A stretch of 64,000 bases of DNA from Alligator mississippiensis (taxonomy: Eukaryota; Chordata; Crocodylia; Alligatoridae), in contig NC_081827.1 of NCBI RefSeq assembly GCF_030867095.1, positions 209,803,310-209,867,309 on the forward strand. The letters are read 5' to 3'. Positions 51,690-63,600 of this stretch are shown one piece after another (position 1 is the stretch's first letter; every line of letters starts with the position of its first letter). A model generated the notes under the pieces. That model was given only the letters and a program-made list of their open reading frames with translations. It was not told the origin of the DNA and did no database searches. The position numbers and the translations under genes were made by a program.

Positions 51690-54600
51690 TATCAGTTGAA
51701 CACAATGTTTTATTTATATTTTTACAATATTAAAGCATCTTAGAAGCCTACCAGTGCCTTAATCTTTATAATAAAATAAATTCTAAATACCTATATATTT
51801 TGGCGTTTGATTTTAGTATTTTTATCATGGAAAATCTGAGTCTCCCTGCCACCTTCACTCACCAGGATGTGTGTCCAGCTGCAGCTGTTTCACCACTGCT
51901 TTGTGGCAGTGTGCAGCCCTGATATGCCAGTGCCCTGCCCCTTCCCATGCCATTGCCCCTCACTCCCAAGCCACAGCCCACCCAGCTTTGCTCCTAACCC
52001 ATAGCCCCTCACCCCTGACCCACAGTCCTCCACCCCCCTGGTGCTGGTAGCACCCCTCACTCCTAACCCACAGTCCCCTGGCCCTGGTAGTGCACGGGGC
52101 TCCAGATGGTCTCCATCCTGCTTGTGGTGGCTGCAGTGCTCCAGCTCATGCAAGTGGTAGCAGAGCCCGTCAAGCTGGAGGGAGGAGTAAGAGACAAATC
52201 GCGTCAGGTGGCCTGGCCCCCATCCCTCACCCTGCACCCCACAGGCAGCATCTCCAGCCACCCCACCCCTGCCCCTGAGAGCACGGGCACCAGCCCTCGG
52301 TGCTGCCAGCCCAGCCACTGCCCCCAAAGGGCTCCACGATCCCCTTCCTCTGCTGGAGGGACAGGTGCCTCTGGGTGGGCCCCAGCTGACAGTGACACAG
52401 AGTTGGACTCACCCGTGGTGCTGAGTGCTGCCTCAGACCCTCCTGCCCTGCTGCAGCCCCAATGCCTGGACATCACTTAGTGCTGGCAGGCACCTGTGTT
52501 GTGTCAGAGGCATGCGCGCACACGCCTCTTGCACACGCGCACACGCACACATACACACACCTCATAACCCTTCCCTTCACCTTTTCCACACATGCCTCAC
52601 CCTGCCACACGCAGTCGCCAGACAGTCCCAAAGTTCTGGCCCTCCACCCACCTTCCTCCCCCCACCCCATCCTATAGACTTACCTGTATCCAGCTGCTGG
52701 GGCTGCTCCCACCACCCTGCCTGGCTGTATTGCCAGTGACATGTGTGTGCACATGCACGTGGTGTCCTCTACCTCTGATAGCCCTCCCCCTGCTTCCCCC
52801 AGCCCCAAGCATCTTCTTGTAGGCTGGAACTCTGCCAGTCTGCAAGGGGAAACCCATGTTTTCCTTCTTCAAAGGGAAAAATCTGGGTTTTGAAAAATCC
52901 ACATTTTACTGCAGGCAGTGGAAAATCTGGATCCCTGCTTATATCTATATTATTGGTGTTCCTTACCTTACAAATTGGAGCAGACCTGTCCAATTTTTTA
53001 AAAGCCAGGGACAGCATGCCACATGACACCTCCTCTTCCAAGTACTCCCTTTGTTTGCAACTGTTTAATGGAAAAGTTCAGCTATTTAAAGGAAACCAAA
53101 ATAAGTGTTAAAATAATTTACTTCAAGATGCAATTCATGCGTTGTTTTGAGGCAGGTAAATTCACAAATTAAAATCCCTCTATTGCTCTTTTTAGCAAAA
53201 TTAGCTTATTTCCTGCCCAAGAATAAACATTCTAGCACTCTGATATTTACCAGAAAATAGTTGTAAGGATTTAAATGATAGCTCTACTTTTGTATATTAC
53301 TACCTTCATTAAAAGAAGTACTTAGTGTGTAGACACATGTAACAATTGAACCATTCCAAAATGTCAGTGATTATGCATGAGTTCACAGTTGTGTGAAGTG
53401 CTGTGGTCATGACACTAGGGAATGGGAGTGAGTATCCAGCCCAACATGTCTTGGAGTGGGCAAGTAGGGGTGGAGTGCTTGCACCCATATTATGAGAGCA
53501 CAGTGGGGTGAGTGAGTGTTTTCACTTTTCTGAAAGAGTGGCCAAGAGTGTTTTCAGTTTTCTGCTTTCTCGTTTCTCCTAAATAGGAGTTCAATAAACG
53601 TCAGTAGCCTGCAGTTAACTAAAGTCTGCAGTGTGCTTGTCTGACTTGGTGGGGAGAGAGGTGAGGAAATGCTTGGCCCCATGCTTGTTGGTTCCCAGGA
53701 GTTGAGTGAGGCAGTGGGGAGGGGCCATGGTTGAGTAGGGAGTAAGGACACAGCTAATTATTAGAAAAGAGAGATTTTATTGACCAAGCAGTACAAGGGA
53801 GCTACAAGAGAGCTCATTGATTTTGTGGGGAGGCAAGAGGAGTACCAACAAAAGGAAGAAAAGGGGGGCGGTATAATTCTGGCTCCATACCAGAATGGCC
53901 AATTGCTACAGTCGGGGGAGAAAGGGGCTGGGTGAGGAATGATGCATTATGGGATGCTGGGAGGACTGACTAAACCCATATCACAGAATGTTCAGTTTCC
54001 ACACATAACAGTGAACTGTTCAAAATAGTATTTGATGGTTGAGGTACACTTTGAACCGTTTCAGATGGCTTTGAACTGATTTAACTAGCTTATGTATTTC
54101 TCTGCTTCAGGTTTAAGCCATATTTAAACTGTTCTAAGTGTTACTTGTGTCCATGCTCTCATAGTATTATCATTCTTTGGCAGTTCTTTACCAAATACAT
54201 CATACCTATGATGCTGAAATTTCACTGATATTGTATTTTGGAAACAATGCTGAAAATGTTGCTGCTTAATCTTGTACTGTAGCTCCTGGTTATCTCTATT
54301 TTTGGTTGTATGATTGTACAGACAGACTGAGTTGGTGGTGAGGGGGCTGCATAATGTGTTGCTGCTGAATGAGGACTGGTGAAGTTAAGAGATGTGAGCA
54401 GAGTGATGCTGTTTGGTCGCTTGTGAGAGTTCAGCATTTTCCTCCTGTTTTCTTACTGAAGTGGGGAAGGCACATCTCTTTCAAGCAGGACTTATCTAGG
54501 TTAAAAAAAACAAGTTGCTGTCACACTTTCATTGGTTCTGTGGATTGGTTGCGGCAGTATTTTTGCTTAAGAATATGCAGTCCATTAATGCATGTGCAAC

Positions 54601-57600
54601 AGACTTCTAATTATCTTTACTCACATAAGAAAAACTTATGCGACCATCTGTAAATTGGCATTTTATTTCTTTTTTTCCTATTCTGTTTTCTGAGATGGGG
54701 CTGGCCAACTTGTAGCCCACAGGTTCCTGCCTGGCCACCACTCACCCCCAACAACTTCTAATGTTGGCAAGGTCTTCAGGCTCCCCTTTCCTCCTCCAGC
54801 TTCTACTTCTTGCCCCCATTCCTGGGGGTAGAGTGGCACAGTCCGCATAGTTGGGGAACCTGGGAATTCTGCACAGTTCACAGGGCAAGGGAGCCCATGG
54901 GTTGCAGAGGGGTGGCTGCTCAGAAGTGGACAGATCTGTTTTGGGAGATTCTTTTAGTTCTATCAGTGTTTAATAGTTGACATTCTACATCAAATAGGTT
55001 CAATTATCCTTACTTTCCCTATAAGTCTTTCAGCTTTAAAATAATAAATTTTTAAACTTAATTTATTCTTTCAGGGATTTTTAATAAACAAACAAACAAA
55101 CATAGTTTCTTCTTAATAATCTTTGGAGAGGTATATCTTAACTCTGTTCAGTTAAGAATTGCCAGAATACTCATTCTCCAATTGATATAGGTATTTTATA
55201 TCCAAACATTTATTTCTGTAGTATTCAGTTATAACATTGTACAGTATTTTTGTGTGTCCATTTGTACATGGAACATAGCAGTGCTAGAAAGTTATTATAT
55301 GGACTTGTATTTAGATGCAAAATAGTTGTATGTAAATATAAGCAATAAACAAAGATTTGCATTTTCAGTGGAAAATGAATTTAGAAGTAGTTAGAGTCTT
55401 TGTTAAAATACTTCACATCCTTCAGTGTTTCCTTGCAGTTTTGAGATGAAGACTTAGTTGTATTGATAGAAGAAATCATTTTCAATTAGGTTTTTGGTAC
55501 TTTGTAATTGGTTTAAACTTGTAAAGGAAAGAGCTTTCGTAGCATTGTTTTAGGACTCTGACAATTTATCCCTGTGATCCTTTCTGCTTCTGAATAGAAT
55601 ATCCTTATGTCAATTAAAAGTCAGCATTCTGACAGAAATAGAAAAGCTCTACAAGAAATTTTGGGGTAATCTTTTGAATGCCACTTAATTGCCTGGGTAT
55701 GCTCTGATTTTTTTATTTTTTTTAAATTGTGCACATTTCCTTTAAATTTTGTCCTGCTTACATTTATAATCTGCTATTGTTAGCATTTTCAACTTTAAAC
55801 TTACTATTAAAGCTCTTATCAAATAGTGTGTAGAAAGCACAAGGTATAGCTAGCACTCATATGCAACTTTCAAAACATTAGATGAAAGAAAATAGCTTGG
55901 AAATAAGACAAAATGTAAGTTGCAAATGTTGCATTTGAGCTCATGTAAACATGCATGGGGTATTAAAACATATTATCTCTGATGCTTGAAGTCTGTTTCT
56001 GGATGGCAAGCAGCAGTTTTCCAAGGAGTTCTTTTAAATAAAACCCTATAATTTCATTTAATAAAATAGGCAATTTAAAAACATAACTGTGTACTTTTTA
56101 AGTCTCCAAACATCAGAAGTATAAAAATAATTGTAGTTGTCTTTTAAAATTCAGTGAAGGCACAGCCAAATGTGTAATGCCCTAATATTATAATGGTTTC
56201 ATTACCCATTTTTCATCAGTATTGAGGTCTTGCTCATACAGATACATTTGCATAATGTGATTAAGTGAATATATGAATAGCCATGCAATTTTTTTCTTTT
56301 TCTGCTGCCACTTTGTTGTTTTTTTCCAGTTAGTCATTTTTTTCCTGCTTCTTTTTCAGTATTGTTCTCCTAGAAGGGAATTTATGAGTTTCTTTGCTAG
56401 TTGTTATACTGTTGCCATTAATAGGACAGAGTGGGAGGCATGGACAGAATAAGTGTGTGACATGACTTGCCAGATGTCTCAGGGGCTGATGGGCAGTATA
56501 GGTTGAAGCTGTGGTGTCATGTTGGGCAAAGGATGCTTAAAGGAGGAATTTGCTGCCACCTGGTGCATACAAGCTATACGGGGTCAGAGCTCCATTCCTG
56601 CAGGGCGTATGAGCAGTTCAAAGCACTTATATTTCCCTTCTGTACAACAAACCACAGTTAACCTTTAGGCAATCCTCACAGCAGATTACTTCCTGTGCAG
56701 TTCTTCCCTGATTTTCCCCAGTCAGACACTTCAGACACTTTTGCAGCTGCTTGCCTTCACTCTCAAAGATCTGGATCCAGTAGGCAGTAGTTAGAGTTTA
56801 ACTGCATAGAAGGCCTTGATGAGCTTCTAAAAAGTTAGCTTAGCTAACCTTTTTTTCAGCATTAGATACCTAACATATTTCATTTTGGTTTTCTATGGGT
56901 TTTTAAAATTTAAGGAATAGCTGTCTGGAATTATAGATACTACATTCAAATATTTAAAAAATATATATTTCTTGGATCATTTTCTAAATAAATTCCCCAT
57001 TCTACTCAAATAGAATTCACCATTTTAATATCCTAAAAACATTCCCATCCACCATAAATTAAAATTTCTCAGGGGAAATTATTCTGGGAAAACCTATGAG
57101 AATTGTAGCAACAAATGCAGCTTTCGGGCAGTTGGGTAGGAAGGAGGGTTCACAGCCCTTTCACTGAAAAAGACTTGTTGCCAGCTAAGATTTGGTAGGA
57201 AAATCACTTCTGAGTTCAAAAAAACACAATGGAGAAATAGTAATTTTGCCTTCATGATAGTCAGGTCTCTTACTATGTGGGAATTTATAGATCAATCTCA
57301 ACAATATCATTTTCACTCAAATAAGTGTATGCCAGTGTAGCCTACAGGGTACACCATTTTGTAAGTAGACAGATGAAGTCTTTGCTAGCTGAATTTTTAT
57401 CATAGACTTAATATGTAAATTCTGTGTAGAACACATTGCAGTAATTGCGTCTCACAAAGACAGAAAGACACAGGTAATTGCAGAAGAAGTCCTATGCCCA
57501 CAAGGAAAAGTAGCAACTTTAACTTAAAGTGTCCTGTCTGTTGTTGCTACATGTACCTCCAAGGCCAAATTAGGATCTCACACTAGGAATTGATCTCAAG

Positions 57601-60600
57601 CTTTGTGAGTTTTTGGTGGTGATCCTCTCTCCTCTCAACCCATAAGTGATTTCAGTCTCAGGAGCTAGGGACAGAAGTTACACATAAACTGGTATAAGTG
57701 ATCAGAAACTGGTTTAAACCTGCAACAGAACATAAATTCAGTGCACATAAACCAGTTTCAAAAGAGCCGAAACGAGCTTGAGATAAACCTGGTTGAATGT
57801 TGTATCAGACTTAACTGATCTGGCTCAAACCACTCTATCATAACTATATAACTTCTATCCCAGACTCCTTCTTGGTTTAAGTTAAACCAGAGTCCCCCAG
57901 AATCCCGGCATGCCGTCTGAACTGCCCTTTCTGCTCCAGCGGAGCAGGGATGACGCTGCCTCTCTGCTCCCTAGCTGGAGCAGGGATGGGGGGTGGGGAG
58001 CCTGACCAGATGCTGGCCCCAGAACGGAGCAGGGAAGAGATTTATTGTCCCCCTCCTTCCCCTGGCCCACCAGTATGGACCTGCATTTCTCTGCTGGCTG
58101 CTCCAGCGGGGGGTTGGGGGGGGCAGCCCCGGCAGTAGTCTGGCCAGAAAGTGGGTTTAATTCCTTCCTCTCTGTCTTACCGGCATGGACTGAAGCTGGG
58201 ATCTGCCTGGTGCTCCCCTCCCACCCCCCTCGCTGCTGCAGGGGTAGGGATATGACCAGATGCTGGCCAGCATGGCCCCCAGAGGCAGGGAGGTAGTTAT
58301 TCACCCCCTCTGTCCCTGGGAAACTGGAGCCGAGGTCTGCCCTCCCCAGCTGTTACCACCATCCGCTTTTTGTACAGGGTGAGTCATGGGATAAGCCCCC
58401 TCCTGTCCTGTCTGCCAGACACCAGAGGGAGGGGAGAATAACCCCCCCGCCTTGTCCCCTTGCTTAAGGGGCCCTGCTGGTACCCTGGCTCTGCCACTGG
58501 AATGGCGAGGATGCAGGGCCCTTCATGTGGTCAGCACCCCCTGTCATTGTGTCCAGAGAGTGTGAGCCTCTTCCCGGCAGGGGGGCCACAAGTGGGGAGT
58601 CAGAGTTGCTGAGGACTGTGTGGGACAAGTGGCAGCACTGGGGCTTGGAGGGGGCCATCGCCCCCCAAATCCCCCTGCAGCACCGCTACCACCACTTGCA
58701 GCACACAGTCTGAGGCAGCTTTCCCTGACCCACAGTACGGCCCACCCACCAGGAAGAGGCTCACACTCTAGGACACCATGACAGGGTGCTGCCTCTGTCA
58801 CGGTTCCTGCCCCTTTGCCGCTCCAGAGGCAGGGGCGGAGGCATGGCCAGAGGCCAGCTGGCAGGGCCTCTTAGTTGGGGGGGCAGGAGTGGGGTTATTA
58901 ACCCCTCTGCCCCTGGGAGAGCTCAGTGGGGTCTGCCCGCCCGGACTTCTGCCTCCACCACTCATTCCCTGCACGGGGCAAGCGGAGGGCTAAGCCCCCT
59001 CCTGCCCTCTCCGCCATATACTGGAGGGAGGGGGGAATAACCCCCCCTCCTGGCCCTTTTGCCTGAGGGGCTCTGCCAGCTGGCATCTGGCCATTCCTCG
59101 GCCCTGCTGCTAGAGCAGTGAGGGGCAAGTGACCATGATGGGGGCTGCAGCCCCTGTCACAGTGTCCTGGAGTGTGAGCCTCTTTTCTGCAGATGGGCCG
59201 AGCTGCAGGGTGGGGAAAACTGCTGCTACCTGTGCAGGGTCAGTGGTGGTGGAGGGGCTTGGGGGACTATGGCCACTGCTCCAAGTCCCAGTGCCACCAC
59301 TCACCCCACACAGTCTGTGGTAGCTCTGAACCCCAGCTCATGGCCCCCCTGCCAGAAAGAAACTTGTGCTCCCCGGACACCATGACAGAGGGTGCTGCCT
59401 CCATCAAGGGTCCTGCCCCCTCGCTGCTCCAGTGGCAGAGCAGGGGCACAGCCAGAGGCTGGCTGGCAGGGCCTCTTAGGTGAGAGGGTAGGGAGAGAAG
59501 TTATTCTCCTCTTCCTCCAGTGTCTGGAGGGGGCAGGAGGGGTCTTATCCTGCTGCTTGCTCCAGGCAGGGAGCAAACAGTGGTGATTGGGGCTGGCAGA
59601 CGCTGGCCGTGGTCCCGAGGGAGCAGAGCAGGGAATAACCTCTCTTCCTGCCCCCTCTGCCTCAGGGACGTATGCCAGTCAGCGTCTGGCCGCGCCCCCA
59701 CTGCTGCAGCAGTGCAAGGCAAATCCTGGCTCGGGTCTGTGCTGGTGGGACAGGGAAGGGGATTAAACCCCCTCCCTAACCAGTTCACTTCAAGCTACTG
59801 CCGAGGCTGGCCATGCCCCCCCCAGCATACCTGCAGCAGAGGACACACTCTAGTGCCCCCCCAGCTCCTGGCCTGAGCAGCTGCAGGTATGTGCCTGCAT
59901 GTTCTCAGTCCAGAGGAAATGTTTGTTCACTTGCAAATTGGTTCATTCTAGCCAGGTTAGACTAAAGTGCAAAGATTGGATCAGTTCAGGCTCCACCTCT
60001 TTGAATGCCTGTCCCTAGCCAGTTAGCGGGCTTTCATCCTAGATCCATCTTGGTTTGCTCTCTCTCACCCTATTCAGGTCCCCTGATCCAGGAAATATAA
60101 TATGCATTTAATATATGTATCAATTTTATTGTGCTTTTTGATATTTCAGTAAAATTAAAGGTTTTTATATTTTGTAAAAATTAACATTGCCATATCACTT
60201 CCAGTTTGCCATGTTGCTTCACTAGTGGAGCTGTTTAACTGTTATAGCACAGTTTACAGGGTCCCATGTTGTTTAAGGAAAACACTGTTTTTACAACTCT
60301 TGAGAAGTGCTTATGGGGGCATGGGTTTATTTAAAATATTTTTAATGGTTGTCATAATCCTGAGATTGGCAGTTATAACCCTTGTCAGTTCTATTCACTT
60401 AGATTCATAGATTTATAGATGTAGGGTCAGAAGGGACCTAAGTAGATCATCAAGTCCAAACCCCTGCCCTGCGCAGGAAACAATACTGGGCTCATATGAC
60501 CCCAGCTTGGCAGTTATCAAGCCTCCTCTTAAAGACCCCCAAGGTAGGAGCCAGCATCACTTCCCTTTGAGGTTGGTTCCAGATCCTAGCCGCCCTGACT

Positions 60601-63600
60601 GTGAAGTAGTGCCTTCTAATGTCCAGCCTGAACCTACTCTCAAACAACTTATGGCCGTTATTCCTTGCTACTCTGGGAGGTGCTCGGGGAAACAGGGTCT
60701 CTCCCATTCTCCGCTGGTCCCCCCTGGTAAGTTTATAGACAGCCACCAGGCCCCCTCTCAGCCTTCTTTTGTGAAGGCTGAACAGGTTCAGGTCCTTGTA
60801 GGGTCTGCCCTGCTGCCCCCGGATCATGCGTGTGGCCCTCTTCTGGACCCTCTTGATGCTGGCCATATCCCTCCTGAAGTGCGGCACCCAGAACTGGATG
60901 TAGTACTCCAACTGTGGCCTGATCAGTGTCGCATAGAGGGGGAGGATCACCTCCTTGGCCCTGCTTGTGATGCATCTATGGATGCATGACAAGGTGTGGT
61001 TATCCTTCCTGACCGCGTCCTCACATTGGCGGCCCATGTTAGCTTTGGAATCGATAATGACTCCAAGATCTCTTTCTGTCACTGTGCTTTCGAGAATGGA
61101 GTTCCCCAGCCTGTGGGTATGCTGCTGGTTCTTGCTGCCCAAGTGCACTTGTCATGTTGAATCCCATCCTATTCTCATTTGCCCACCCGTGTAACCTGTC
61201 CAAGTCCAGTTGTATCCTGTCCCTCCCTTCTAGCTTGCCCACCTCGCCCCAAATCTTGGTGTCATCAGCAAATTTGAACAGGGTGCTTTTCACCCTCTCG
61301 TCCAAATTGCTAATCAAGAAATTGAACAGTACAGGCCCAAGGACCAAGCCCTAGGGGACTCCACTGCCTACATCCCTCCAGGTCGAATATGACCTGTCTA
61401 CCGCCACTCTCTGGGTGCAGCCCCTCAGCCAATTTGCTATCCATCTGACAGTGTAGGCATCAATGCCACAGTCACCTAGCTTTTTAATAAGAATGGGGTG
61501 GGATACAGTACCAAAGGCCTTCCTGAATTCCAGAAAGACAATATCCACCGCGACACCTGCGTCCAATGATGTTGTGACCTGGTCATAGAAGGCAATCAGG
61601 TTGGTCTGACAGGACCTGCCCCTGATGAATGCATACTGGTTGCCCCTAAGCATCCTCCTCCCTGCTGGTCCTTCCCAGATGTGCTCCTGGATAATTTTCT
61701 CAAAGAGCTTCCCCAGGATCGAAGTAAGACTAATGGGCCTATAGTTACCCATGTCCTCCCTCCTTCCTTTTTTGAAAATGGGGACCACGTTGACCTCCTT
61801 CCAGTCTTCTGGAACCTGGCCAGGACACCACGAGTGCTTGTAAAGCTGTGCCAGGGGCCCTGTGATAACCTCTGCCAATTCCCTCAGAACCCTGGGGTGG
61901 AGAACAGCTGGACCTGCTGAGTTGAACATGTCCTGCCCCTCCAGAAGTTCCCTAACCTGGTCCCTAACTCAGTTCCCTAACGCTTCTTGCTCATTACCAA
62001 AAAGTTTATCTTCTATTCTCAAATCTTTCCCTCTGTCAAGCCACTAGTGTGGGTATATTCTAGTATTTTTCAAAACTATGGAAGAACTATTGAATCTCAA
62101 GAGAGATTTTTCATTCTATGTTAAATGAGAAACATAGGTTTTTCTCACTGAATCTCATGAGAGGTTTTTCACCTATGTTAAATAAGAAAATTACTTTTTA
62201 AAAGAAGTAAGTGATATAAATAGTTTTTTTGGTTTTTTTGTTAATATGGCCCTTTGTTTTAGTGATCAAGTAAACATGTTGGAGCAAAGAGAATTATGAA
62301 ACTAATAAAGAGCATTCTGAAAGAATCTGTTTACCAAGAACAAGTCAAACAGTAACATTATGTTGATTGACAGTCTTCTGGGCTTGTTGTCATAATACCC
62401 AACACCTGATTGGAACAGCATTATTATTAGGGGTCTACTTAAATCATGGAGAAACTAAACAATTTTCACAGATTGTTTATGGTATAAATAGCAAATTCCA
62501 TGTATATTTCCTGGATGTACTCATACACAATATACAACAAAGTAAATTATATGTAGACCTGTAGAAAAAGTTTAGAAATTCTAATTTATCCTTACCTTAA
62601 TAAAAACAATCCATTAAGGTAGGTGTCTATGTCCCTATGGGGGAAGGAGGGATGAGAGGGTGGCTGCCATCTTCTGTGTAGCTTGAGCCAGGCGGAGCAG
62701 CCCTTGGCAAGGCAACTACTGCCCTTGGTGCCGTCCTGCCAGCCAGCCCCCTTCTCCCCACAACCTCAAACAGCCTGCAAGGCTGGGCCACAGCAACAGC
62801 AAGGATTGCTGGCTGCCACTGGGAGTTTTTATTTTTGTAAGTTGATTTTGCGGGCAACCGCATATTTCATGTTTCCCTGAAATCCGCAGAATCTTGAATT
62901 GAGTAGATCCTTAGTTAGTAGTAGTAGTAGTGGTATTACTGTAGGATTAACAAGAGGTTTTCATAAAATTGTGATTAGTTTTTTGAGATTAACAGATTTT
63001 TTTTAAATACCATAATTCATCTAATTCAGCATTTTGTAACTCATATAATGTGAAAAGGTACTTATACAATTCTCTAAATTATATTCACTATGCAGACTGC
63101 CTTGATGATCTGTAATTGCAATGGTAATTTTTTTCTTTTGCCTAGGAAGTGCCACTGCAGCAGACAGCGCAGCCTACTTCAACGATAGTTCGTCCAGCCT
63201 CATTACAGGTTCCTAATGTACTGCTTGCAAGTTCTGACTCAAGTGTTATTATTCAGCAGGCAATACCTTCACCAACTTCTAGCACTGTCATTACCCAGGC
63301 TCCATCCTCCAACAGACCAATAGTGTAAGTTGTACATCTTTGTAAAACAAGTTATTAGAGATTTTGAAAAAGATATTCTCTCCTTCACAGCCTGCATTTT
63401 AATTAATTTTCCTACAATTCTGAAGTATAGTAAATCTTCCTAAAATTTAGAAATTACATAGTATTTTTCCCTACATCCCTCATTCTCAAACAACAAAGTG
63501 AGTTTGCACTGTTGTCTTTCTACAAATTTCTGCATGTTTATTACTGATACCTAATCAGGAGTTTAAGAAATGTTACGTTTGGACAGGATTAAAGCAAAAT

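Noticed and set aside
51890-52480. Frames of 124-145 codons in the GC-rich insert, considered as possible transposase remains
   Set aside because: No transposase, Myb-like or other motif recognised. Short GC-rich repeats explain them.
57882-59876. Many frames of 60-140 codons
   Set aside because: They result from the repeated GC-rich units of the 57.7-60.0 kb element and recur with the unit, without domains.
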